A DNA stretch of 57,437 bases. It comes from Naasia lichenicola. Its GTDB lineage: Bacteria > Actinomycetota > Actinomycetes > Actinomycetales > Microbacteriaceae. This document shows, piece by piece, positions 28,401-37,027 of the stretch (the first letter of the stretch is position 1; each line of letters starts with the position of its first letter). The stretch covers positions 1-57,437 of the forward strand of contig NZ_SSSM01000007.1 in the NCBI RefSeq assembly GCF_004801885.1, given 5' to 3'. The position numbers were made by a program, and so were the translations under genes. Under the pieces are notes generated by a model. That model was given only the letters and a program-made list of their open reading frames with translations. It did no database searches and was not told the DNA's origin.

Positions 28401-29555
28401 ATGGCCACTCTGACCGCTCCCGCGCGACCTCTCGCGATCGGCCCGCTGAAGCTCGACACCCCTGTCGTGCTCGCGCCGATGGCGGGCATCACCAACACCG
28501 CGTTCCGTCGGCTCTGCCGCGAATTCGGTGCGGGGCTCTACGTCAGCGAGATGATCACCAGCCGTGCGCTCGTCGAGCGCACTCCCGAGTCGATGAGGCT
28601 CATCAAGCACCACGAGTCCGAGACGACTCGCTCGATCCAGCTCTACGGAGTCGATCCCAAGACCGTCTCGCAGGCGGTCAGCATGCTCGTGGACGAGGAC
28701 CGCGCCGACCACATCGACCTCAACTTCGGCTGCCCCGTGCCCAAGGTCACCCGCAAGGGCGGGGGAGCGGCTCTGCCCTGGAAGCTCGATCTGTTCCGCG
28801 AGATCGTCGAGGGCGCGGTGAATGCCGCGGGCGCCGTGCCGTTGACCATCAAGATGCGCAAGGGCATCGACTCCGACCACCTGACCTACCTCGAGGCCGG
28901 ACGGATCGCAGAAGGCGCAGGAGTCGCGAGCATCGCCCTGCACGCGCGCACCGCCGCCGAGTTCTACTCCGGCCACGCGGACTGGACCGCGATCACCAAG
29001 CTCAAGCAGACCATCGGCAGCGTTCCCGTGCTGGGCAACGGCGACATCTGGTCGGCCGCCGATGCCATCCGGATGATGGACGAGACCGGCTGCGACGGGG
29101 TCGTCGTCGGCCGCGGCTGCCTCGGCCGACCCTGGCTGTTCGGCGATCTGGCCGCCGCGTTCGCGGGCGAAGAGCGCACCGCCATGCCGACGCTGGGCGA
29201 GGTCGCCGACGCCTTCCGCCGTCACGCGGAACTGCTCGTCGAGTTCTTCGAGGACGAGGATCGCGGCTGCCGCGACATCCGCAAGCACGTCGCCTGGTAC
29301 TTCAAGGGCTATCCGGTCGGCGGCGAGCTGCGCGCCGCACTCGCCACCTCCGACAGCCTGGCCCGCATCGACGAGCTGCTCGCCGAACTCGACCGCTCCG
29401 AGCCCTATCCGGGTGAGGCAGCAGAGGGTCAGCGGGGGCGGGCCGGAACACCCAAGCAGCCGGTCCTGCCCGAGCACTGGCTCGCCAGCCGCGAGCTCGG
29501 CACCGCCGGACGCGACGAGGTCTCCGCCGCCGAACTGCACAACAGCGGCGGCTGA
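28401..29555 (+). CDS. dusB: tRNA-dihydrouridine synthase (DusB-like)
   Basis: A 384-aa FMN-dependent enzyme that reduces uridine to dihydrouridine in the tRNA D-loop. The TIM barrel begins VVLAPMAGITNTAFRRLC. The catalytic Cys is Cys111 in NFGCPVPKV, and phosphate binding is at VLGNGDIW and VVVGRGCLGRPW. The ATG at 28401 is 7 nt after GAGAAT. A 50-residue C-terminal tail extends past the usual helical domain. It is followed after 1 nt by dgt; this dus-dgt pair is common in Actinobacteria. Assignment to the DusB subgroup is by overall similarity. Confidence 0.92.
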   Translation: MATLTAPARPLAIGPLKLDTPVVLAPMAGITNTAFRRLCREFGAGLYVSEMITSRALVERTPESMRLIKHHESETTRSIQLYGVDPKTVSQAVSMLVDEDRADHIDLNFGCPVPKVTRKGGGAALPWKLDLFREIVEGAVNAAGAVPLTIKMRKGIDSDHLTYLEAGRIAEGAGVASIALHARTAAEFYSGHADWTAITKLKQTIGSVPVLGNGDIWSAADAIRMMDETGCDGVVVGRGCLGRPWLFGDLAAAFAGEERTAMPTLGEVADAFRRHAELLVEFFEDEDRGCRDIRKHVAWYFKGYPVGGELRAALATSDSLARIDELLAELDRSEPYPGEAAEGQRGRAGTPKQPVLPEHWLASRELGTAGRDEVSAAELHNSGG

Positions 29556-29556
29556 G

Positions 29557-30816
29557 GTGGACTCACAGGCCGGAACGCTGCTGCCGGGATATGCGCCGTC
29601 CGATGAGGATCGCTTCCTGCCCGAGGAGCATTCGAGCCGCCGCAGCGACTTCTCTCGCGACCGAGCCCGGCTGGTGCACTCGAGCGCGCTGCGGCGTCTG
29701 GCCGCCAAGACCCAGGTGCTGAGCCCCGCGGCCGGTCTCGACTTCGCACGCAATCGCCTCACGCATTCGCTCGAGGTCGCCCAGGTGGGCCGCGAGATCG
29801 GCGAGAGCCTCGGACTCAGCCCCGATGTCGTCGACACGGCCTGTCTCGCGCACGACATCGGCCATCCGCCGTTCGGCCACAACGGCGAGCGCGCGCTGTC
29901 GGAATGGGCGCACGACATCGGCGGCTTCGAGGGCAATGCGCAGTCCCTCCGACTGCTCACGCGTCTCGAGCCCAAGGTCTTCGGACCCGACGGCGCGCCG
30001 TACGGACTCAACCTGACCCGAGCCAGCCTCGATGCCAGCTGCAAGTACCCGTGGGGCGCCGACCACTCGATCCCCGATCCGAGCGGCCGCGCCAAGTTCG
30101 GCTTCTACGCCGACGACGAGCCCGTCTTCCGGTGGATGCGCGGCGACAACCCCGACGGCGTGCGCTGCGTCGAGGCGCAGGTCATGGACCTCTCCGACGA
30201 CATCGCCTACTCGGTGCACGACTTCGAGGACGCGGTCACCGCGGGCTTCGTCGACGTCCGCGCACTGGGCGCCCGCGCCGACCACGACGACCTCGTCAGG
30301 GCGATGCACGCCTGGATCGGCGGTGCGCACGATCACGCCGCGCTGATCGAGGCGTTCGACCGGCTCGACAGCCTGCCGTTCTGGATGTCGACCTGGGACG
30401 GATCGCGCCGTGATCAGGGAAAGCTGAAGAACCTCACCAGCCAGCTGATCGGCCGCTTCGCGGGCTCGGCGACGCGGGCCACCCGGGAGGCCTACCCGCA
30501 GGCCAGCCTGACCCGCTTCTCGGCGGGAGTCGTCGTGCCGCTCGAGATCGCCACCGAGATCGCGGTGCTCAAGGGCATCACGGCGGCGTTCGTCATGACG
30601 AACACCACTCGCACGCCGGTCTACACGCATCAGCGCGACGTGCTCACCCAGCTGTCGGATGCCCTGCTCGCACGGCCCGAGGCGCTCGACCCCGCCTTCT
30701 CGGCGGACTTCGTCGATGCGGACGACGATCGGGAGCGCAAGCGGGTCATCGTCGACCAGGTCGCGAGCCTGACCGACCAGTCGGCGATCGCATGGCACGA
30801 GCGCCTCACCTCCTGA
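29557..30816 (+). CDS. dgt: Deoxyguanosinetriphosphate triphosphohydrolase-like protein
   Basis: A 419-aa HD-domain dNTP triphosphohydrolase. It releases triphosphate from dNTPs and so limits nucleotide pools. The metal-binding set is visible: RNRLTHSLEV (first His, about residue 69), AHDIGHPPFGHNGE (HD plus further His), and the later DLSDDIAYSVHDFED. The start is the GTG at 29557, one base after the dus stop, with no separate Shine-Dalgarno sequence, so translation is probably coupled. Its last 25 bp overlap the next gene. Confidence 0.94.
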   Translation: MDSQAGTLLPGYAPSDEDRFLPEEHSSRRSDFSRDRARLVHSSALRRLAAKTQVLSPAAGLDFARNRLTHSLEVAQVGREIGESLGLSPDVVDTACLAHDIGHPPFGHNGERALSEWAHDIGGFEGNAQSLRLLTRLEPKVFGPDGAPYGLNLTRASLDASCKYPWGADHSIPDPSGRAKFGFYADDEPVFRWMRGDNPDGVRCVEAQVMDLSDDIAYSVHDFEDAVTAGFVDVRALGARADHDDLVRAMHAWIGGAHDHAALIEAFDRLDSLPFWMSTWDGSRRDQGKLKNLTSQLIGRFAGSATRATREAYPQASLTRFSAGVVVPLEIATEIAVLKGITAAFVMTNTTRTPVYTHQRDVLTQLSDALLARPEALDPAFSADFVDADDDRERKRVIVDQVASLTDQSAIAWHERLTS

Positions 30817-31610
30817 ACCGGCGAAGCGCACCGATCGCGTCGGACAGGTCGCCGTTCGCCGCCGTCGCGGGGGAGGGTGCTCTGCTTCTCGGCGGAGGTC
30901 GCGCGCTGCTGCTGCAGCTCGCCGATCCACGGGTGGCCGCGGGCGTCGCGCGGCACAGCGCGTTCGCCACGGACCCGCTGAAGCGGCTGACGGGAACCCT
31001 CACCTACCTCTACGTCCTCGCCTTCGGCACCGAGGCGGAGATCGCCCGGGTCGCCCGGAGCGTCGGAGGTGCGCATCGCGGGGTCCAAGGCGCGGATCCC
31101 GTCGCGTACGACGCGCGCGATGTCGACCTCCAGCTGTGGGTCGCAGCCACGCTCTACGAGTCGACCGTGGCGATGCACGAGCTGTTCGTGAGGCCGCTCT
31201 CTGAGGCGGAGGCCGATCTGACCTACGCGGAGAGCGCGCGGATCGGCACCGCGCTCGGCATGCCGGCCGCGGCTTGGCCCGCGGATCGCGACGCGTTCGC
31301 CGGTGAGTGGGAACGGATGCTCGGTGGACTCGAGGTGAGCGATGAGGCGCGCAGCGTGGCCGGCGCGCTGATGCGACCCACCGCGGTGCCTCGCGTCGCA
31401 CATCTGATCATGCCCGTCATTCGGTTGCTGACCGCGGGGATGCTGCCGCCTGAACTCCGCGCCGGTTACGGGATCCGATGGACGCCACGCCACCAACTCC
31501 GCTACGAGCGCGCGATCCGCCGCATCCGCGCCGTCTACCGAGTCCTCCCGCACCGGTTCCGCACCCTCCCGGCCCGCCTCACCCTCCGCCGCTTCCGCGC
31601 CACCCTCTGA
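30792..31610 (+). CDS. DUF2236 (MpaB/Lcp-like) oxygenase family protein
   Basis: A 272-aa all-helical protein of the DUF2236 family, which includes the heme-containing latex-clearing protein and MpaB oxygenases. Visible family features are AHRGVQG near residue 95, YDARDVDLQLWVAATLYES, and the C-terminal Arg-rich helix RYERAIRRIRAVYRVLP. The ATG at 30792 lies inside the end of dgt (25-bp overlap). Heme binding and the substrate are inferred from the family only. It is the last gene before a pair of palindromic repeats. Confidence 0.82.
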   Translation: MARAPHLLNRRSAPIASDRSPFAAVAGEGALLLGGGRALLLQLADPRVAAGVARHSAFATDPLKRLTGTLTYLYVLAFGTEAEIARVARSVGGAHRGVQGADPVAYDARDVDLQLWVAATLYESTVAMHELFVRPLSEAEADLTYAESARIGTALGMPAAAWPADRDAFAGEWERMLGGLEVSDEARSVAGALMRPTAVPRVAHLIMPVIRLLTAGMLPPELRAGYGIRWTPRHQLRYERAIRRIRAVYRVLPHRFRTLPARLTLRRFRATL

Positions 31611-31626
31611 CCTACCGTCCACAACT

Positions 31627-31725
31627 CGCTGGTCGAGGAGGCCGTCCGCGCCCGTCTCGAGACCGGTTGCGCGGGGTATCTCGTTGGTCGAGGAGGCCGT
31701 TCACGGCCGTCTCGAGACCGGTTGC
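31627..31725. repeat. Two direct family A palindromes upstream of the GIY-YIG gene
   Basis: Two plus-oriented units (31627-31670 and 31682-31725), each CG[C/T]TGGTCGAGGAGGCC...GTCTCGAGACCGGTTGC with an internal GGCCG hairpin. The reading frame of the second unit is open into the GIY-YIG gene. This is the only place in the window where two units are in the same direction without an inverted partner between them. Confidence 0.85.
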
Positions 31726-31802
31726 AGTAGTCCACAACCCCCAATCCGACCCGATTGCCCACAGATGCCGACGCCGCATCATCGGACCTGCATCCGATCC
31801 GC

Positions 31803-31808
31803 GACAAT
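31803..31808 (+). promoter_or_regulatory. -10 box of the GIY-YIG gene (leaderless)
   Basis: GACAAT ends 7 nt before the ATG at 31816 and supports that start over the longer open frame that runs back into the repeat. Confidence 0.35.
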
Positions 31809-31815
31809 CCTCCGC

Positions 31816-32196
31816 ATGGCATGGACGTACATCGTCGAGTGCAGTGACGGCAGCTACTACGTGGGCAGCATGCGAGACCTGGACGGCAGGATCTTCGAGC
31901 ACAACGAGGGGCGGGGAGCCGCCTACACCCGCACACGTCTCCCCGTCCGATTGGTCGCTGCGTTCGAGTCCGACGACATCGGCGAGGCCTTCGCCTACGA
32001 GAAGCGCATCCAGAAGTGGTCGCGCGCGAAGAAGCAGGCACTGATCGAGGGGCGCTTCGACGACATCACCCGACTTAATCGTCGCGGCTACCGACCGGCG
32101 ATGATGAACCCGGAGTCTGCCAACCCGGATGGTCGGGGGCAGCAGAAGAACGAGATGCGCCGGACGGAGGGATGGAGAACCGGGTCTGACGGCTGA
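31816..32196 (+). CDS. Single-domain GIY-YIG nuclease family protein
   Basis: A 126-aa protein whose first ~90 residues are a GIY-YIG domain of the UPF0213/YhbQ type: YIVECSDGSYYVGSM (the GIY and YIG strands), then the Arg (DLDGRIFEHNEGRG), the Glu of AFAYEKRIQKWSRAKK, and the usual KKQALIEGRFDD end. The last ~35 residues are a Pro/Arg/Gly tail without similarity to the domain. The family cleaves DNA or RNA structures; the substrate here is unknown. The gene is flanked by two family A palindromes upstream and eight downstream, which suggests a functional link (inference). Confidence 0.88.
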   Translation: MAWTYIVECSDGSYYVGSMRDLDGRIFEHNEGRGAAYTRTRLPVRLVAAFESDDIGEAFAYEKRIQKWSRAKKQALIEGRFDDITRLNRRGYRPAMMNPESANPDGRGQQKNEMRRTEGWRTGSDG

Positions 32197-32234
32197 AGCT
32201 TCGCCCGGCGGAGGAGGGCGAGGTGGCCCTCTTT

Positions 32235-32787
32235 CGTTGGTCGAGGAGCGCCGTCTTCGGCGCGTCTCGAGACCGGCTGCGCTGGTGAGGCGCAGCTCGC
32301 TCTGGGGTTGGAGGGCCTTTCCGGCGCGGCGGGTCTTGAGATGGCCGTGAACGGCCTCCTCGACCAACGAGGGAGGGCGATGGGGCCCACTTCGTTGGTC
32401 GAGGAGCGCCGTCTGCGGCGCGTCTCGAGACCGGCTGCGCTGGTGAGGAGCAGCTCGCTCTGGGGTTGGAGGTCCTTACCGGCGCGGCTGGTCTCGAGAC
32501 GGCCGTGAACGGCCTCCTCGACCAACGAAAGGCCGGCCGGTCTCGAGACGGCCGTGAACGGCCTCCTCGACCAGCGGGGAAGGAGGTCGAGGCGGGCCAC
32601 TTCGTTGGTCGAGGAGTGCCGTCTGCGGCGCGTCTCGAGACCGGCTGCGCTGGTGAGGAGCAGCTCGCTCTGGGCTTGGAGGTCCTTACTGGCGCGGCCG
32701 GTCTCGAGATGGCCGCGGGCGGCCTCCTCGACCAACGAGAGGGCGGCGGGCCTCGATACGGGCGCGGGGCGCCCTACTCGACCAGCG
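32235..32787. repeat. Eight-unit family A palindrome cluster
   Basis: The 649-bp gap between the GIY-YIG gene and dnaG is mostly repeats. Plus units are at 32235, 32393 and 32603; minus units start at 32332, 32490, 32539, 32700 and 32748. Three times a composite recurs: plus unit, a conserved 49-bp linker beginning TGGTGAGG(A/C)GCAGCTCGCTC, then a minus unit. This is a tandem amplification of a pair-plus-linker module. Apparent ORFs such as MEVLTGAAGLE... are translations of the repeat and not genes. Confidence 0.92.
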
Positions 32788-32833
32788 AGATCGAGGAGGG
32801 GGCGGTGGCGACGGCGGGGTCAGTGGAGCTACC

Positions 32834-32839
32834 TAGACT
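32834..32839 (+). promoter_or_regulatory. -10 box of dnaG (leaderless)
   Basis: TAGACT ends 6 nt before the GTG at 32846, 47 bp after the last palindrome of the cluster. Confidence 0.5.
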
Positions 32840-32845
32840 CGAGGC

Positions 32846-34990
32846 GTGGCGGGGCTGATTCGGAAGAGCGACATCGATGAGGTGCGCGCCCGCACGAACC
32901 TCGCCGACATCGTCGGCGACTTCGTCAGCCTCAAGACCGCCGGCGTCGGCTCGATGAAGGGCCTCTGCCCCTTCCACGACGAGCGCAGCCCGAGCTTCCA
33001 CGTCCGCCCGCAGGTCGGCCTCTTCCACTGCTTCGGCTGCGGCGAGGGCGGCGACGTCTACACGTTCCTCCAGAAGATCGACCACGTCACCTTCGCCGAG
33101 GCCGTCGAGCGCCTGGCCGGTCGGCTCGGCTATCCGCTGCACTACGAAGACGGCGGACCGGCGCAGGAGAGCGGAAACCGTGCCCGCCTGCTCGCGGCCA
33201 ACCGCGCGGCGGGGGAGTTCTTCGTCGAGAGGCTCGGATCGGCCGACGCCGACATCGGTCGTCGCTTCCTGGGGGAGCGCGCCTTCGACCGCGCCGCCGC
33301 GTCGCACTTCGGAGTCGGCTACGCGCCGAAGAGCTGGGACGAGCTCACCAAGCACCTCCGCGGCCGCGGCTTCACCGATGCCGAGCTCACCGCGGCGGGC
33401 CTCGTCTCGTCGGGTGACCGCGGCGTCTACGACCGATTCCGCGGCCGGGTCGTCTGGCCCATCCGCGACCTGTCCGGCGAGACGGTCGGCTTCGGCGCAC
33501 GGCGGCTCTTCGACGACGACAAGGGTCCGAAGTACCTGAACACGCCCGAGACGCCCGTGTACCACAAGGCTCAGGTGCTCTACGGGCTCGACCTCGCCAA
33601 GCGCGACATCTCCCGCGGTCGGCAGGTCGTCGTCGTCGAGGGCTACACCGACGTCATGGCCTGCCATCTGGCGGGCATCACCACGGCCGTCGCCACCTGT
33701 GGCACGTCCTTCGGCGTCGACCACATCAAGATCCTCCGTCGAGTGCTCGGCGACGACTCCGCCGCCGGAGAGGTCATCTTCACCTTCGACCCCGATGCAG
33801 CCGGTCAGAAGGCGGCGGTGCGCGCATTCGGCGAAGAGCAGCGCTTCGCCGCTCAGACGTACGTGGCCGCCGGTCCCGAGGGCCTCGATCCGTGCGATCT
33901 GCGGCTCTCCCGGGGTGACGAGGCCGTGCGCCTCATGATCGAAGCCAAGAAGCCGATGTTCGAGTTCATCCTCCGCCAGCGGCTCAGCCAGCACGACCTC
34001 GACACCGTCGAGGGTCGGGTGGCCGCGCTGCGGTCGGCGGCTCCGGTCGTCGCGGAGATCCGCGACCCCTCGCTCCGCCCGGGCTACGCGCGCGAGCTGG
34101 CGCGGATGCTCGGCGTCGACCTCGGTGAGGTGAACGCTGCTGTCCGAGCCGTGCCCGCCACGCGCGATGCGGCATCGAGCTCCGGCCCGCGCTCGGGTTC
34201 GTCGCCGCGCGACGATTCCCGTTCCGCTCAGGTGCGTCCTGCAGACAGCCGCGACCAGGGCAGATCCGGGCCGCCCTCGCGCTCGGCTCCCTCCGGCCCA
34301 CCTCAGGGGGGACCGGATCGCCGCTCCCCATCGCAGACCGCACCGCAGCAGCGCGGACAGCAGGACGGCCAGCAGCGTCCCGCGCAGTCCGGCACCCCGC
34401 GCGCGCAGCGAGCCGACAGCTCATACGGTCCGCCCGACTCCGAGCATCCGCCGTACGACCGCTACGAGGCGCCAGCCGCGGCCGAGCCCGAGGCGCCGAT
34501 CGTCGGTCCTGGCATCACGCAGCTTCCGGGAGACCCGTCCACACGCCTCGAGCGGGATGCCCTCATGGCTGCTCTCCAGTTCCCGAACCAGATCGGCCGG
34601 CCGCTGCTCGAGCGCGCGCTCGCCTCCGCCTTCGCCAACCGCGACCTCGCGGCCGTCCGCGACGGCATCGCATCGAGCCTCGACGCCGCGAGCTCTCCCG
34701 CCTGGCTGCAGAGCGTGACCGACGCCGTGCCGCCGCAGCTCGCGAATCTGGTCCAGCAGCTCGCCGTCGCGTCCATCCCCACCCGGCAGGGCGATGAGGC
34801 CGTCCAGCGCTATGTGCGCGAGGTCGCATCGAAGGTCGTCGAGCGCGACGTCCAGCGCCGGGAGCGGGAGCTGCGCGGCCAGCTCCAGCGCGCCGGATCC
34901 GGCCAGGATCCCGATCGCTATCGCGAGATCCAGCGCGGACTCGTCGCCCTCGAGATGGAGCGCCGCGCGCTGCGCGAGCAGTGGTCGTAG
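32846..34990 (+). CDS. dnaG: DNA primase
   Basis: A 714-aa primase that makes RNA primers at the replication fork. It has a CHC2 zinc finger (CPFHDERSPSF ... CFGCGEGGD, residues ~33-62), the RNA polymerase domain, and TOPRIM with catalytic Glu265 in VVVEGYTDVM and FDPDAAGQKA. Residues ~435-555 form a Pro/Ser/Arg/Gln-rich linker that is long even for Actinobacteria. The helical C-terminal part is the helicase-binding domain. The GTG at 32846 follows TAGACT by 6 nt. In many Actinobacteria dgt and dnaG are neighbours, as here. Confidence 0.97.
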   Translation: MAGLIRKSDIDEVRARTNLADIVGDFVSLKTAGVGSMKGLCPFHDERSPSFHVRPQVGLFHCFGCGEGGDVYTFLQKIDHVTFAEAVERLAGRLGYPLHYEDGGPAQESGNRARLLAANRAAGEFFVERLGSADADIGRRFLGERAFDRAAASHFGVGYAPKSWDELTKHLRGRGFTDAELTAAGLVSSGDRGVYDRFRGRVVWPIRDLSGETVGFGARRLFDDDKGPKYLNTPETPVYHKAQVLYGLDLAKRDISRGRQVVVVEGYTDVMACHLAGITTAVATCGTSFGVDHIKILRRVLGDDSAAGEVIFTFDPDAAGQKAAVRAFGEEQRFAAQTYVAAGPEGLDPCDLRLSRGDEAVRLMIEAKKPMFEFILRQRLSQHDLDTVEGRVAALRSAAPVVAEIRDPSLRPGYARELARMLGVDLGEVNAAVRAVPATRDAASSSGPRSGSSPRDDSRSAQVRPADSRDQGRSGPPSRSAPSGPPQGGPDRRSPSQTAPQQRGQQDGQQRPAQSGTPRAQRADSSYGPPDSEHPPYDRYEAPAAAEPEAPIVGPGITQLPGDPSTRLERDALMAALQFPNQIGRPLLERALASAFANRDLAAVRDGIASSLDAASSPAWLQSVTDAVPPQLANLVQQLAVASIPTRQGDEAVQRYVREVASKVVERDVQRRERELRGQLQRAGSGQDPDRYREIQRGLVALEMERRALREQWS

Positions 34991-35249
34991 CCCCGCGTCT
35001 CGACGAGAAGCTGAACGATCCTGCAGGAATCGCGCGCGAGCGGCGCACCCCGCGCGTCGATGCGGTCCCTGCGCAGGATTCGTGCATCGTCATGTTTCGA
35101 TGGCGTAACCAGATGTTCCTCGGTTCTTCCTCTCGAGACCCTCTGTGTTAGACCTGTTCCACACAGCACTACGCGCGCCGCTCTGGCCCGCGCCTCCTGG
35201 CGTGCGCCCGAATGGCAAGCACCTCCCTTCACGAAAGAGGTAGACGGAT

Positions 35250-36884
35250 ATGTCATCCGCATTCCCTCGCCGGCGGGCCCTTCTGGCCGTCGCCGGCGTC
35301 ACAGCAGCAGCACTCGCCCTGGCCGGCTGCGCGTCGGGCGGCTCCGGCGGCGGCGGCAGCACGGGCGGCACCGGCGGTTCCATCACCGTCGGAACGACCG
35401 ACTCGCTCGTCTCGCTCGACCCGGCCGGCTCGTACGACAACGGCTCGCTGTCGGTCCAGCTCCAGGTCTTCCCGTTCCTGTTCGACTCTCCGCTCGGCAC
35501 CGCCGACGTCGAGCCCGATATCGCGGAGTCCGGCGAGTTCACCTCGCCGAACGAGTTCACCGTCACGCTCAAGCCCGACCTCAAGTGGGCCAACGGCAAC
35601 GACCTCACCTCGAGCGACGTCAAGTTCACCTTCGACCGCCAGCTCGCGATCGCCGACCCCAACGGTCCGTCGTCGCTGCTCGGCAACCTCGAGAGCATCG
35701 CGACCCCGGATGACACCACCGTGGTGTTCACCCTCAAGGTCGCGAACGACGTGACCTTCGCGCAGGTGCTCTCCAGCCCCGCCGGCCCCATCGTCGACGA
35801 GGACTCGTTCTCGCCGACCGCGCTGACCCCTGACGACGACATCGTCAAGGCCAACGCGTTCGCCGGCCAGTACACGATCACGTCCTACGAGAAGAACTCG
35901 CTGATCCAGTTCAAGAAGTACGACGGCTACGAGGGCGTGCTCGACCCCGCGGTCAACGACACCGTCGTCCTGCAGTACTTCGCGGACTCGTCGAACCTCA
36001 AGCTCGCGATCGAAGGCGGCGACGTCGACGTGGCGTACCGGACCTTCTCGCCGACCGACGTCGCGGACCTCCGTGACAACGACGACCTCAACGTCGTCGA
36101 CGGTCCCGGTGGATCCATCCGCTACATCGTCTTCAACTTCAACACGCAGCCGTTCGGCGCCACGACCGCGGAGGCGGACCCCGCCAAGGCGCTCGCCGTT
36201 CGCCAGGCGCTGGCCGACACCGTCGACCGCGAGGCGATCGCCGACCAGGTCTACAAGGGCACCGTCACGCCCCTGTACTCCTACGTCCCCGAGGGCCTGA
36301 CCGGCGCCACCGAGTCGCTGAAGAGCCTCTACGGAGACGGCAACGGCGGACCCGACGTGGACAAGGCGACCGCGACCCTCTCGGCTGCGGGCGTCGCGAC
36401 TCCCGTCGTGCTCAACCTCCAGTACACTCCCGAGCACTACGGCCCCTCGTCCGCCGACGAGTACGCCCTGATCAAGGACCAGCTCGAGTCGTCGGGCCTG
36501 TTCACGGTCAACCTGGCCAGCACCGACTGGACGCAGTACACGCCGGACCGCACGAACGACCTGTACCCGGAGTACCAGCTCGGCTGGTACCCCGACTACT
36601 CGGACGCCGACAACTACCTGTCGCCGTTCTTCCGTGAGGGCAACTTCCTGGCCAACCACTACGAGGACGCCGAGGTCAACGACCTCATCGCGCAGCAGGC
36701 CGGCACGACCGACCCCGACGCACGCACCGCCCTCATCGAGGAGATCCAGGACAAGGTCGCGGCCCAGCTGTCGACCGTGCCGATCTGGCAGGGCGCTGAG
36801 CTCGCCGTCACGGGCAAGGACGTCTCCGGACTCACGCTCGACGGCTCGTTCAAGCTCCGCTACGCCCCTCTGACCAAGGGCTAG
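35250..36884 (+). CDS. Oligopeptide/dipeptide ABC transporter substrate-binding lipoprotein
   Basis: A 544-aa SBP_bac_5 protein. A lipoprotein signal is clear: RRR, a hydrophobic core, then lipobox LAGC (Cys near residue 28), followed by a Gly/Ser linker. The family signature DLKWANGNDLTSSDVKFTF is near residue 110. It captures peptides or similar solutes outside the membrane for the OppB/OppC permease encoded downstream. The ATG follows AAAGAGG. The 259 bp before it hold no gene; TTAGAC near 35147 could be a promoter element. A strong hairpin terminator follows, so permease genes may be expressed at a lower level. Confidence 0.95.
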   Translation: MSSAFPRRRALLAVAGVTAAALALAGCASGGSGGGGSTGGTGGSITVGTTDSLVSLDPAGSYDNGSLSVQLQVFPFLFDSPLGTADVEPDIAESGEFTSPNEFTVTLKPDLKWANGNDLTSSDVKFTFDRQLAIADPNGPSSLLGNLESIATPDDTTVVFTLKVANDVTFAQVLSSPAGPIVDEDSFSPTALTPDDDIVKANAFAGQYTITSYEKNSLIQFKKYDGYEGVLDPAVNDTVVLQYFADSSNLKLAIEGGDVDVAYRTFSPTDVADLRDNDDLNVVDGPGGSIRYIVFNFNTQPFGATTAEADPAKALAVRQALADTVDREAIADQVYKGTVTPLYSYVPEGLTGATESLKSLYGDGNGGPDVDKATATLSAAGVATPVVLNLQYTPEHYGPSSADEYALIKDQLESSGLFTVNLASTDWTQYTPDRTNDLYPEYQLGWYPDYSDADNYLSPFFREGNFLANHYEDAEVNDLIAQQAGTTDPDARTALIEEIQDKVAAQLSTVPIWQGAELAVTGKDVSGLTLDGSFKLRYAPLTKG

Positions 36885-36892
36885 CAGCGAAC

Positions 36893-36930
36893 AGGAGGGG
36901 CGGTCCGCGGGAGCGGGCCGCCCCTCCTTC
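36893..36930 (+). terminator. Hairpin terminator after the binding-protein gene
   Basis: A 15-16 bp stem, GGAGGGGCGG... pairing with ...CCGCCCCTCC, with one G-T pair and a 4-nt GGGA loop (36909-36912), is followed by TTCTCGTCTTCG. It is the strongest simple hairpin near a gene end in the window. It probably gives partial termination between the binding protein and the permeases. Confidence 0.8.
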
Positions 36931-37027
36931 TCGTCTTCGTCGAGTCGCCCCCCGGCACTCGAGATTTTCACTGAAACGACCTGGGGCAGCCGCAGAGCCG
37001 AGCGGCCCCGCCGAGGAAGATGGGTGC

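Noticed and set aside
26490-30095. Very long open frame on the minus strand (about 1200 codons)
   Set aside because: Only the first-quarter equivalent (26490-27389) is a LysR gene. The rest lies opposite EamA, dus and dgt, is Arg/Ser-rich, and is a GC-bias shadow.
32308-32880. Open frames coding MEVLTGAAGLE... and LVEE... type peptides
   Set aside because: They are translations of the palindromic repeats and linkers, with no ribosome-binding site and no protein-like conservation.
36893-36930. Possible inverted-repeat element of family A
   Set aside because: The stem sequence is unrelated to GGTCGAG/CTCGAGACC and is followed by a T-rich stretch after a gene end, so it is a normal terminator.
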